From NCBI RefSeq assembly GCF_040930455.2, contig NZ_CP170494.1: a DNA stretch of 64,000 nucleotides; one strand, written 5' to 3'. The translations under genes and the position numbers were made by a program. This DNA comes from Neopusillimonas maritima. Its GTDB lineage: Bacteria; Pseudomonadota; Gammaproteobacteria; Burkholderiales; Burkholderiaceae_B. Below the pieces are notes generated by a model. That model worked only from the letters and a program-made list of their open reading frames with translations. It searched no databases and was not told where the DNA came from. Positions 43,066-51,273 of this stretch are shown here, in pieces; within the stretch, counting starts at the first letter, position 1; the number at the start of each line of letters is the position of its first letter.

Positions 43066-43206
43066 GAATTGCCCCTGTTATTCAAATGAATAAAACCGTT
43101 ATGATAAAGGCTTAACAATAAATGCAATGATAGCGTTACTCGAGATTCGGCGTTTTTTTGCCGTGTCATCCTACGGATTTCCGTCTTTTTGCCCGGGATT
43201 TATCAC

Positions 43207-43623
43207 ATGAATGATCAAAATGAATTAAAGAGCATGGGTTTGAAGGCGACGTTCCCGCGCCTGAAAATCCTTGATGTTTTCCGTAAGTCCGACCAGCGTC
43301 ATCATAGCGCCGAAGATGTTTATCGTGCATTGTTGGCGGAAGACGTGGATATCGGCCTGGCTACGGTTTACCGGGTGCTTACCCAGTTTGAGCAGGCAGG
43401 TATTTTGTCCCGCAGCCAGTTCGACGGCGGTAAAGCGGTGTTTGAGCTGAACGACGGCGACCACCACGATCACCTTATTTGCACTAGTTGCGGCAAGGTG
43501 CTCGAGTTTACCGACCCTGAAATTGAGAAGCGCCAGCATATTATTGCCAAGGAAAAGAAGTTCACCCTGGAAAGTCACACCATGATGCTGTACGGCATTT
43601 GCAAAGAGTGCAATAGCAAATAA
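43207..43623 (+). CDS. fur: Ferric uptake regulator Fur
   Basis: A 138-residue iron-responsive repressor. The winged helix (about 10-80) contains GLKATFPRLKILDVFRKSDQRHHSAEDVYRALLAEDVDIGLATVYRVLTQFEQAGIL. Metal ligands are in HDHLICTSCGKVLEF with the HxH and CxxC pattern and in the final CKEC. ATG 43207 is chosen because MNDQNELKSMGLKAT is the family start; an upstream TTG would add 6 residues. The gap to bamE has AATGATAGCGTTA, a weak match to a Fur box. It converges on recN with a 15-bp gap. Confidence 0.96.
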   Translation: MNDQNELKSMGLKATFPRLKILDVFRKSDQRHHSAEDVYRALLAEDVDIGLATVYRVLTQFEQAGILSRSQFDGGKAVFELNDGDHHDHLICTSCGKVLEFTDPEIEKRQHIIAKEKKFTLESHTMMLYGICKECNSK

Positions 43624-43638
43624 ATCCGGGGTCCCCGG

Positions 43639-45285
43639 TTAGCGTGCCAGCATTTCTTTGGCATGACGAATGGTGGTGTCGGTAATTTCCAGCCCCCCCA
43701 GCATCCGGGCTACTTCGTCGACCCGGTCGGTGGGAGCCAGCAACTCAATGGTCGACTTGGTTTTGTTTTGTATGACCTTTTTGCTGACGCGATAGTGATG
43801 GTGGCCGTACGCTGCCACTTGCGGCAAATGCGTTACGCATAAAACCTGGTGCTGTTGTCCGAGCGATTTCAATAACTGGCCCACGACTTCAGCCACGGCC
43901 CCACCCACACCGCTATCGACCTCGTCGAATATCAGGGTGGGGACGCGTGCAGCCTGGCTCGCGATAACCGATAGTGCCAGCGAAATACGCGCCAATTCCC
44001 CTCCGGATGCCACCTTGGCCAAAGGCCTCGGGGTGGCGCCTGTATGGCCCGCCACCAAAAATTCGACGTTTTCAAGCCCGTGAGCATTTTCGCCGCCATT
44101 ATTCAGGCCAATTTCGAAGCACCCGCCTTTCATGGCCAATGTTTGCATGGCATCGGTTACTTGCCCGGACATGGTTTGGGCCGCTTTCGCCCGTGCTTTG
44201 GAGAGTGCTTTGGCGGCTTTTAAATATTTCTGATAATAGGTGTCGACGTCTTGTTGAAGATGAGAAATGTCGGCGTTGGCACTGGCTTCGCGCAACTTTT
44301 GTGCAATGTCGGCCTGGAACTCTGGAATATTCTCGGGCTCGATCCGAAACTTGCGGGCCAGTTCGAAAATGGCGGACATGCGCTGTTCCGCTTGCGCCAG
44401 CCGCTCTGGATCCAGGTCAATGCGGTCAAGATAGGCATTGAGGTCGGAAACAGTTTCCGCCGTGGCAATACGCGCTGATTCCAGTGTCTCGTACAAGCTA
44501 CGCACGGCCTCGTCGTGACGCAGCATGTGTTCCATTTGTTGTGCGGCCATATTCAGAAAGTGGCGCGCCCCCTGGTCGTCGTTGTCGAGTGCTTCCAGCG
44601 CGCGATTGGCGTTTTCGAGCAAAGACTGCGCATGAGCCAGGCGATGATGTTCAGTGGTTAAGGTTTCCCATTCCCCCGGTTGCAGGTCCAGGCGCTCCAA
44701 CTCGGAGGCTTGCCATTCCAGACGGTCGCGCTCTTCGTTGAGCTTGTCGGTTTGCTCAAGCGCCCGCGCGAGGTGTCGTTTTGCCGTTTGCCAGTGTTGC
44801 CAGTGTTGTTGCACCTCTTGCGCCAAGGCGATATGGCCCCCCTGCGTGTCGAGCAGTGCGCGTTGGCTGGCAGGTTGCAAAAGACTTTGGTGGGCATGCT
44901 GGCCGTGGATGTCGACAAGGTGTTCGCCTAGTTCCTTTAATTGAGCCAGCGTGGCCGGAATACCGTTTATGTAGGCTTTGCTGCGGCCTTGCTGGTCGAT
45001 TACGCGCCGCAGCACCAGTTCGTCGTGGTCCGTTTCCAGGCTTTGTTCTTCCAGCCATTGCGCTAAAGTTTCCGGCGCACTGAAAAGTGCGCTAATGTCG
45101 GTACGTTTACAGCCTTCGCGAACAAAGCGGGCATCGCTGCGCGCGCCCAATACCAGGGAAAGCGCATCGATAAGAATCGATTTGCCTGCGCCGGTTTCAC
45201 CGGAAAATACCGTAAAACCGGCGTCAAAATGCAATTCGGCCTGATCAACAATGACAAAATCCCGAAGGTGCAGGGTGCGCAACAT
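43639..45285 (-). CDS. recN: DNA repair protein RecN
   Basis: A 548-residue SMC-like ATPase acting in double-strand break repair. Walker A FSGETGAGKSILIDALSLVLGARSD is near residues 27-51. A long coiled-coil region spans about 150-370 (for example LNEERDRLEWQASELERLDLQ and DPERLAQAEQRMSAIF). The C-terminal ABC half has LAKVASGGELARISLALSVI and Walker B TLIFDEVDSGVGG near 455-467. Length matches E. coli RecN (553). It follows nadK by 3 bp, so co-transcription is almost certain. Confidence 0.96.
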   Translation of the reverse strand: MLRTLHLRDFVIVDQAELHFDAGFTVFSGETGAGKSILIDALSLVLGARSDARFVREGCKRTDISALFSAPETLAQWLEEQSLETDHDELVLRRVIDQQGRSKAYINGIPATLAQLKELGEHLVDIHGQHAHQSLLQPASQRALLDTQGGHIALAQEVQQHWQHWQTAKRHLARALEQTDKLNEERDRLEWQASELERLDLQPGEWETLTTEHHRLAHAQSLLENANRALEALDNDDQGARHFLNMAAQQMEHMLRHDEAVRSLYETLESARIATAETVSDLNAYLDRIDLDPERLAQAEQRMSAIFELARKFRIEPENIPEFQADIAQKLREASANADISHLQQDVDTYYQKYLKAAKALSKARAKAAQTMSGQVTDAMQTLAMKGGCFEIGLNNGGENAHGLENVEFLVAGHTGATPRPLAKVASGGELARISLALSVIASQAARVPTLIFDEVDSGVGGAVAEVVGQLLKSLGQQHQVLCVTHLPQVAAYGHHHYRVSKKVIQNKTKSTIELLAPTDRVDEVARMLGGLEITDTTIRHAKEMLAR

Positions 45286-45288
45286 AAA

Positions 45289-46188
45289 TTATTCGCCCTC
45301 GTTGGAAAGCTGGGGGATTTGGTTCCAAAGTAGCTTGCGCCGCAGGGTTGAAAAGAAGCTATAGCCCAGGGGGTGCACGAAACGAACGTTGTCTTTGGAG
45401 CGCTGTACGTCGATTCTGTCGCCCGGTTGGCACTCAGACCAGGCCTGCATGTCGAAATGCACGCTGGCACCGGATTCTACCCGCCCCAGGGCAGTTACTG
45501 TCATGCTAAGGACGCCGCTGTCGGGAATGACGATCGGCCGGTTGGATAAGGTTTGTGGGGCGACTGGAACAAGCAGGATGGTTTGCAACTGCGGGTGCAG
45601 AACGGGCCCATTGGCCGACAGGGCATAAGCGGTTGAGCCCGTGGGCGTTGAAATGATTAGGCCGTCGGCTCGCTGGTTGTAAATAAAGTTTCCGTCCAGT
45701 TCAACGCGCAGGTCAATCATGCCGCCCCTACCGGCGCGGTTGATCACAACGTCATTCAGTGCGACCCCCGAGAACATGACCTGGTCGCCGCGCATGACCC
45801 GGCCTTCAAGCATGAGCCGCTCTTCAATTTCGTAGTGCCCCCCAATAACCTGGCTCAGTGCATCGGTGGCGGTGTGAATGGGAATATCGGTAATGAAACC
45901 CAGGCGCCCATGGTTGATGCCGATAAGGGGGACGTTGCTGCGCGCCAAAAGACGACCCGCGCCCAACATGGTGCCGTCGCCGCCCATGATGACGGCAAGA
46001 TCCGCATGTTCGCCTATTTCAGCGTAAGATGCCGTCTTGAATTCGGTAACGCCGGTATTGGTTGCCGTGTCGGACTCAACCAGCACAGTGCATCCGGCGC
46101 TTTCAAGATGCCGGGCCAGCCTGCGCAGTGGTGCGTCGAGCCCCGAGTCTTGGTAGCGCCCGATTAGCGCAACGGTTTTAAAATGCAT
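45289..46188 (-). CDS. nadK: NAD kinase
   Basis: A 299-residue enzyme that phosphorylates NAD to NADP. The conserved GGDGTMLGAGRLL motif lies near residues 69-81, NHGRLGFIT near 93-101, the second GGDG-like substrate loop LNDVVINRAGRGGMIDLRV near 145-163, and DGLIISTPTGSTAYALSANGP near 177-197. The start MHFKTVALIGRYQD is typical for Burkholderiales. It is divergent from hrcA with a 118-bp gap. Confidence 0.96.
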   Translation of the reverse strand: MHFKTVALIGRYQDSGLDAPLRRLARHLESAGCTVLVESDTATNTGVTEFKTASYAEIGEHADLAVIMGGDGTMLGAGRLLARSNVPLIGINHGRLGFITDIPIHTATDALSQVIGGHYEIEERLMLEGRVMRGDQVMFSGVALNDVVINRAGRGGMIDLRVELDGNFIYNQRADGLIISTPTGSTAYALSANGPVLHPQLQTILLVPVAPQTLSNRPIVIPDSGVLSMTVTALGRVESGASVHFDMQAWSECQPGDRIDVQRSKDNVRFVHPLGYSFFSTLRRKLLWNQIPQLSNEGE

Positions 46189-46306
46189 TGTGCCGATACC
46201 TTGTATATGATGAGTTAGGTGAGTTCAATTTATTATAGGGTCGTGTCCGTTGTTATTGTGGCGGATCTGTTGACAAGTTTGTCTTGCTGGAGTGTAAGGT
46301 ATCACC

Positions 46307-47326
46307 ATGGACATGGATGACAGAGCGAAGTCACTGCTGAAAGCGTTAATCGAACGATACATTGCCGATGGCCAGCCGGTCGGTTCGCGTACGCTTTCAA
46401 AAATGTTCGAGCTATCGCCCGCCACAATTCGCAATGTCATGGCCGACCTCGAAGAGCTTGGCCTGATTCAAAGCCCTCACACTTCGGCGGGCCGTGTGCC
46501 CACGCCAAGGGGCTACCGACTTTTTGTCGATCGTTTGCTGGCCACGCAACGCTTTGAAATTCTTCAGCCTTCGCAAATCCAGGAAATGTTGCCGGTCACC
46601 GATCCAAGTCGTACGGTGAATGCAGCGGCTACTTTGTTGTCGAATTTAACCCGCTTTGCCGGTGTGGTGATGGCGCCCAGGCGCACTCAGGTTTTTCGGC
46701 AAATTGAATTTATTCGCCTTTCCGAGCGGCGTGTATTGCTGATTATCGTTACCCCGAATGGCGATGTGCAAAATCGTATTCTGTTTGTTCAGCGCGATTA
46801 TCTCGATCAGGAACTGACAGAAGCCAGTAATTTCTTTAATCAGCATTTTGCCGGCAAGTCGTTCAACGAAGTGCGGCTTGCCATCAAAGATGAGCTTTCC
46901 TCCTTGAAAGAAGATATTTCGCGGCTGATGCAACAGGCGGTTGAGGCGGGCACCGTTTCCGATGAAACCGATGACGGCGTTTATATTTCAGGTGAAAGAA
47001 AGTTGCTCGACGTGTCCGATATTGCCTCCGATATGGATCGTCTGCGCCGCATGTTTGCGCTGTTCGAGAAAAAAACCGATTTACTTCAGTTGCTCGATGT
47101 CTCCAGCCGGGCCGAAGGCGTGCAGATATATATCGGCGGTGACTCCCAACTGGTACCGCTTGAAGACGTTTCCGTCATCACCGCGCCCTATGGTATCGAC
47201 GGCAAAGTCGTGGGCACACTGGGCGTAATCGGGCCAACCCGTATGGCTTACGATCGCGTTATCCCTATCGTTGATATTACGGCTAAATTGTTATCTAACG
47301 CTTTAAGCCATCATTCTTCTTCCTGA
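46307..47326 (+). CDS. hrcA: Heat-inducible transcription repressor HrcA
   Basis: A 339-residue repressor of groESL-type heat-shock genes that binds CIRCE elements and is kept active by GroEL. The N-terminal winged helix reads LLKALIERYIADGQPVGSRTLSKMFELSPATIRNVMADLEELGLIQSPHTSAGRVPTPRGYRLFVD (about 10-75), the HrcA hallmark, followed by the GAF-like and dimerisation domains. TTGACA (46270-46275) with a poor -10 (TGTAAG) lies just upstream. No CIRCE inverted repeat (TTAGCACTC...) is seen in front of hrcA, grpE or dnaK, so in this window heat control seems to rest on sigma-32, with HrcA targets elsewhere. Confidence 0.95.
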   Translation: MDMDDRAKSLLKALIERYIADGQPVGSRTLSKMFELSPATIRNVMADLEELGLIQSPHTSAGRVPTPRGYRLFVDRLLATQRFEILQPSQIQEMLPVTDPSRTVNAAATLLSNLTRFAGVVMAPRRTQVFRQIEFIRLSERRVLLIIVTPNGDVQNRILFVQRDYLDQELTEASNFFNQHFAGKSFNEVRLAIKDELSSLKEDISRLMQQAVEAGTVSDETDDGVYISGERKLLDVSDIASDMDRLRRMFALFEKKTDLLQLLDVSSRAEGVQIYIGGDSQLVPLEDVSVITAPYGIDGKVVGTLGVIGPTRMAYDRVIPIVDITAKLLSNALSHHSSS

Positions 47327-47345
47327 ACCGATTACAAGGGCGTCA

Positions 47346-48419
47346 ATGCCTTCTTTACTTCCTTCCCGCTATTATCCGGAACCCCATGATCCCCACGGAC
47401 TAGACCCGCAACCGCCGGTACGACCGTCTGGGCCGATCGGTATTTTGGTGGTGAATCTTGGTACACCGGATGAACCCTCTGCGCCGGCGATTCGGCGTTA
47501 TTTGGCCCAGTTCTTGTCGGATCCGCGCGTTATTGAGATTCCACAATGGATTTGGCGCATTATCCTGCACGGCATTATTTTGCGAACGCGGCCTCGCACG
47601 CTCGTGCCGCGATATCGGGGGATATGGCTTGAGCAAGGCTCACCGTTAGTGGTTTACAGTCAGGCGCAAGCCACCGGGCTTGAAAAAGCGCTGCAAATGG
47701 AGGGGGCTGATGTTCGAGTAATGTTGGCAATGCGTTACGGAAATCCTTCCATAGAGGCGGGCATCGACGCACTGCGCAAAAAAGGGTGTGAACGTATTCT
47801 TACTGTTCCTTTGTATCCGCAATATGCTGCCAGTACCACCGCCACTGTGGTCGATGCAGTGACTGCCTACACAGCCCGGTTACGTAATCAGCCGGAACTG
47901 CGCTTTATCAAACGCTATCAGGATGATCCCGGCTACATACAGGCGTTGGTGAGCAAATTAACTGCATTTTGGAATGTGCACGGCAAGCCGGAGCGTTTAT
48001 TACTTAGTTTTCACGGTTTGCCTCAGCGCACCATTTTGCAAGGCGATCCCTATCATCGCGATTGCATGGATACGGTTCGCGCCATTAAGGCGCATTTGCC
48101 GCAGGAAGACGCTGAACGCGTTTATGTCTCGTTTCAAAGCCGTTTTGGGGCCGAAAAATGGTTGCAGCCTTATACCGAGCCCACTTTGAAGGCGTGGGCC
48201 CAGGAGGGCATAAAACATATTGATGTCATGTGCCCCGGTTTTTTGGCGGATTGCCTGGAAACGTTGGAAGAGATTCAAGAAGAGTGTCGTGAGGCGTTTT
48301 TGCATGCCGGCGGAGAGACATTCAGATATATCCCCTGTTTGAATGATGATGCCCAATGGGTGGAGGCACTTTCTCAAATTGTGCGTCGCCATCTTTCGGG
48401 GTGGTCGGAAAAGGCGTAA
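47346..48419 (+). CDS. hemH: Ferrochelatase HemH
   Basis: A 357-residue enzyme that inserts ferrous iron into protoporphyrin IX, the last heme step. Family motifs: GILVVNLGTPDEPSAPAIRRYLAQFLSDPRVIEIP near 32-67, the catalytic His in LLLSFHGLPQRTILQGDPYHRDC near 219-241, and the acidic metal path in MCPGFLADCLETLEEIQEE near 296-314. The first 30 residues are a proline-rich extension not seen in E. coli HemH (320). It is located between hrcA (19 bp after its stop) and grpE. Confidence 0.96.
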   Translation: MPSLLPSRYYPEPHDPHGLDPQPPVRPSGPIGILVVNLGTPDEPSAPAIRRYLAQFLSDPRVIEIPQWIWRIILHGIILRTRPRTLVPRYRGIWLEQGSPLVVYSQAQATGLEKALQMEGADVRVMLAMRYGNPSIEAGIDALRKKGCERILTVPLYPQYAASTTATVVDAVTAYTARLRNQPELRFIKRYQDDPGYIQALVSKLTAFWNVHGKPERLLLSFHGLPQRTILQGDPYHRDCMDTVRAIKAHLPQEDAERVYVSFQSRFGAEKWLQPYTEPTLKAWAQEGIKHIDVMCPGFLADCLETLEEIQEECREAFLHAGGETFRYIPCLNDDAQWVEALSQIVRRHLSGWSEKA

Positions 48420-48436
48420 GTTATTTGTACCAATGT

Positions 48437-48464
48437 CTTGAAATGGGGGCGCTTGCCCCCATTT
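48437..48464 (+). promoter_or_regulatory. Sigma-32 heat-shock promoter for grpE
   Basis: CTTGAAA (48437-48443), 13 bp, CCCCATTT (48457-48464), an exact match to the sigma-32 consensus CTTGAAA-N11-15-CCCCATNT. It overlaps a perfect 10-bp stem AAATGGGGGC/GCCCCCATTT (48441-48464, GCTT loop) that could also help end hemH transcripts. Confidence 0.85.
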
Positions 48465-48491
48465 GCATTTGATCGAATCAAATGCAAATGG
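48459..48491. repeat. Perfect 15-bp inverted repeat across the grpE start region
   Basis: CCATTTGCATTTGAT (48459-48473), 3 bases, ATCAAATGCAAATGG (48477-48491). The right arm ends in the first bases of the GGAG ribosome site (48490-48493) of grpE, and the left arm overlaps the sigma-32 -10. It may be a protein site or, in read-through mRNA from hemH, a stem that hides the ribosome site. Confidence 0.8.
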
Positions 48492-48502
48492 AGTGCGTCG
48501 TT

Positions 48503-49105
48503 ATGTCGAAACAGAATGAGCCCCTTGACCCCAAGGACGATAAGCAGGTTGCGAAAGCTTCGGAGTCTGCAGATGAAGTGCTTTCCGAAGGGGAGGGTGC
48601 CGCCGATGCAGAGCCGGCCGTTGAACTGGAGTCGGCCGAGGCGTTGGCAGCCAAACTTGAAGAGGCGCAGGCTCAGGTGGCTCAGTATTACGAAGAACTT
48701 TTACGGGCGAAAGCGGAAACCGAGAACATCCGGCGTCGTGCTCAGGATGATGTGGCCAAGGCGCGTAAATTCGGTATTGAGTCATTCGCTGAAAGCCTGG
48801 TACCGGTTAAAGACAGTCTTGAGGCTGCGCTTGGGTTGAAAGATCAATCCCCCGAGGCTTGGCAGTCGGGGGTTGAAGCCACGCTGAAACAATTGGTAGG
48901 CGCGTTTGAGCGCAATCAGCTTAAGGAAGTGGCGCCTGCAGAGGGTGATAAGTTCGACCCTAATTTGCACCAGGCCATTTCTTCGGTTCCGTCCGACCTG
49001 CCGGAAGGCGCGGTTGTGCAAATGCTGCAGAAGGGCTACACGATTGCTGATCGCGTGCTCAGGCCCGCCTTGGTGGCGGTGTCTTCGGGCAAGCCGGCGC
49101 AATAA
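48503..49105 (+). CDS. grpE: Nucleotide exchange factor GrpE
   Basis: A 200-residue dimeric co-chaperone that releases ADP from DnaK. A disordered acidic N-terminus (about 1-50) precedes the long coiled-coil helix (AEALAAKLEEAQAQVAQYYEELLRAKAETENIRRRAQDDVAKARKFGIESFAESLVPVKDSLEAAL, about 47-110), and the C-terminal beta-wing holds DKFDPNLHQAISSVPSDLPEGAVVQMLQKGYTIADRVLRPALVAVS. ATG 48503 has GGAG 9 bases upstream; an earlier in-frame ATG at 48482 lies inside the palindrome and before the ribosome site, so it is unlikely. Confidence 0.95.
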   Translation: MSKQNEPLDPKDDKQVAKASESADEVLSEGEGAADAEPAVELESAEALAAKLEEAQAQVAQYYEELLRAKAETENIRRRAQDDVAKARKFGIESFAESLVPVKDSLEAALGLKDQSPEAWQSGVEATLKQLVGAFERNQLKEVAPAEGDKFDPNLHQAISSVPSDLPEGAVVQMLQKGYTIADRVLRPALVAVSSGKPAQ

Positions 49106-49150
49106 TTAGGCGCACTAACGGCGTAAAGAAAAAAACTCTGTGGGGTATGC

Positions 49151-49178
49151 CTTGAAAAGTTTAAGGCAGGCCCCACTT
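49151..49178 (+). promoter_or_regulatory. Second sigma-32 promoter, between grpE and dnaK, within a hairpin
   Basis: CTTGAAA (49151-49157), 13 bp, CCCCACTT (49171-49178), one mismatch to consensus. The same bases form a stem: GTGGGG (49140-49145) with CCCCAC (49171-49176) and TGCCTT (49148-49153) with AAGGCA (49163-49168). Confidence 0.75.
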
Positions 49179-49236
49179 AAGAATCAGTCAAGTTTGTTTC
49201 CAACTGAATTGAACGCAATTTTTAAGGCGATACATT

Positions 49237-51168
49237 ATGGGCAAAATTATTGGTATTGACCTGGGTACGACCAACAGCTGTGTTGCTGTGATGGACGGCG
49301 GCAAGGTCAACATTATTGAAAATTCGGAAGGTGCACGCACCACGCCGTCGATTGTGGCGTACATGCAAGACGGCGAAATTCTGGTGGGCGCGCCCGCCAA
49401 ACGTCAGGCAGTCACCAATCCGGCCAACACGCTTTACGCGGTCAAGCGCCTGATCGGTCGTAAGTTTGATGAAAAGGCGGTTCAGAAAGATATTGATCTG
49501 ATGCCTTATAAAATCGTCAAGGCAGACAACGGTGATGCTTGGGTTGAGGCGCAGGGCAAGCAATTGGCCCCTCCTCAAGTGTCGGCCGATGTATTACGCA
49601 AAATGAAGAAAACGGCGGAAGACTATCTGGGTGAAGAAGTCACCGAGGCGGTCATTACTGTGCCGGCCTACTTCAACGACAGCCAGCGCCAGGCAACCAA
49701 AGATGCCGGTCGCATTGCCGGCCTTGAGGTCAAGCGTATTATTAACGAGCCCACTGCAGCCGCATTGGCTTTCGGGATGGATAAGACCGAAAAAGGCGAT
49801 CGTAAAATTGCTGTTTATGACCTGGGTGGTGGTACGTTCGACGTCTCGATCATTGAAATCGCCGATATCGACGGTGAAAAGCAGTTCGAAGTGCTGTCGA
49901 CCAACGGTGATACTTTTTTGGGCGGCGAAGACTTCGACCAGCGCATCATTGATTACATTATCGATGAGTTCAAGAAAGAAAGCGGGGTTGATTTGTCGAA
50001 AGACGTTTTGGCTTTGCAGCGCTTGAAAGAAGCGGCTGAGAAAGCCAAGATCGAGCTGTCTTCCACGCAGCAAACCGAGATTAACCTGCCGTATATTACC
50101 GCCGACGCCTCAGGTCCCAAGCATTTGAACCTGAAACTGTCGCGCGCCAAACTGGAGGCATTGGTTGAAGAGCTCATCGAGCGCACCATTGAGCCATGCC
50201 GCATTGCCATTAAAGACGCAGGTGTCAAGGTTTCCGAAATTCACGATGTGATTTTGGTTGGCGGCATGACACGCATGCCGAAAGTACAGGAGAAGGTTAA
50301 AGAGTTCTTCGGTCGCGACCCACGTAAAGACGTGAACCCCGATGAAGCGGTTGCAGCTGGTGCCGCCATTCAGGGCTCGGTATTGTCCGGTGATCGCAAA
50401 GACGTTTTGCTGCTCGACGTGACACCGCTGTCGCTGGGTATTGAAACGCTTGGTGGCGTTATGACCAAGATGATTCAGAAGAACACGACGATTCCAACCC
50501 GTTTCTCGCAAGTGTTCTCAACTGCCGACGACAATCAGCCGGCCGTAACCATCAAGGTCTTCCAGGGTGAGCGTGAAATTGCGGCGGGTAACAAGAGCCT
50601 GGGTGAATTCAACCTTGAAGGCATTCCGCCGTCACCGCGTGGCGTGCCGCAAATCGAAGTCACGTTCGATATCGACGCCAATGGTATTTTGCATGTGTCT
50701 GCGAAAGACAAGGGTACCGGTAAAGAGAACAAGATCACCATTAAGGCCAATTCGGGTCTAACCGATGACGAAATTGAGCGCATGGTGAAAGATGCCGAGG
50801 TAAATGCTGAAGAAGACCGTCGTATAGCCGAATTGGCCACGACGCGAAACCAGGCCGAAGCATTGGTGCATTCCACCCGCAAGTCGCTGGAAGAGTATGG
50901 CGACAAGCTGGAAGCCTCCGAGAAGGAAGCCATTGAGGCTGCCATCAAGGAAGTGGAAGAAGTCCTTAAAGATGGCGACAAGGAAGCGATTGACGCCAAG
51001 GTTGAGGCACTGACATCGGCTTCGCAGAAACTTGGCGAAAAGATGTACGCCGATATGCAGGCTCAGGCAGCGGCTCAGCAAGGTGCCGATGGGGCTACCG
51101 CCCAGCAACCGGAAGACGAGAACGTCGTTGATGCCGACTTCAAAGAAGTTAAGCGCGACGACAAGTAA
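49237..51168 (+). CDS. dnaK: Molecular chaperone DnaK (Hsp70)
   Basis: A 643-residue Hsp70 chaperone. The ATPase domain (1-385) starts MGKIIGIDLGTTNSCVAVMDG, with TVPAYFNDSQRQATKDAGRIAGL, the adenosine loop DLGGGTFDVSIIEI and VILVGGMTRMPKVQ. The linker is VLLLDVTPLSLGIETLGG (about 388-405), then the substrate-binding beta domain and a helical lid, ending in an acidic tail close to the usual EEVxDxxxK motif (PEDENVVDADFKEVKRDDK). The length is normal. It acts with GrpE upstream and DnaJ downstream and is heat-induced from one or both sigma-32 promoters. Confidence 0.98.
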   Translation: MGKIIGIDLGTTNSCVAVMDGGKVNIIENSEGARTTPSIVAYMQDGEILVGAPAKRQAVTNPANTLYAVKRLIGRKFDEKAVQKDIDLMPYKIVKADNGDAWVEAQGKQLAPPQVSADVLRKMKKTAEDYLGEEVTEAVITVPAYFNDSQRQATKDAGRIAGLEVKRIINEPTAAALAFGMDKTEKGDRKIAVYDLGGGTFDVSIIEIADIDGEKQFEVLSTNGDTFLGGEDFDQRIIDYIIDEFKKESGVDLSKDVLALQRLKEAAEKAKIELSSTQQTEINLPYITADASGPKHLNLKLSRAKLEALVEELIERTIEPCRIAIKDAGVKVSEIHDVILVGGMTRMPKVQEKVKEFFGRDPRKDVNPDEAVAAGAAIQGSVLSGDRKDVLLLDVTPLSLGIETLGGVMTKMIQKNTTIPTRFSQVFSTADDNQPAVTIKVFQGEREIAAGNKSLGEFNLEGIPPSPRGVPQIEVTFDIDANGILHVSAKDKGTGKENKITIKANSGLTDDEIERMVKDAEVNAEEDRRIAELATTRNQAEALVHSTRKSLEEYGDKLEASEKEAIEAAIKEVEEVLKDGDKEAIDAKVEALTSASQKLGEKMYADMQAQAAAQQGADGATAQQPEDENVVDADFKEVKRDDK

Positions 51169-51190
51169 GGGCTCGTTTTAGCGGTTCTTA

Positions 51191-51222
51191 GCCCGGTTTC
51201 TGGTGTTTGCCGGAAATCGGGC
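51191..51222 (+). repeat. Stem-loop between dnaK and dnaJ
   Basis: GCCCGGTTTC (51191-51200) pairs with GAAATCGGGC (51213-51222), 10 bp with one G-U pair, followed by GTTGTTGTTT. The T-run is weak, so partial termination or mRNA processing that lowers dnaJ output relative to dnaK is more likely than full termination. Confidence 0.55.
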
Positions 51223-51273
51223 GTTGTTGTTTATTACTGATTCAATTTAAGCGCAAGCAGGCGCAAAGAAAAT

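Noticed and set aside
43120..43145. Possible Fur box near AATGATAGCGTTA between bamE and fur
   Set aside because: Too few matches to the 19-bp consensus to list as a site.
43626..43638. Palindrome CCGGGG-T-CCCCGG between fur and recN
   Set aside because: The one-base centre leaves a poor hairpin and there is no T-run, so it is neither a convincing terminator nor clearly an operator.
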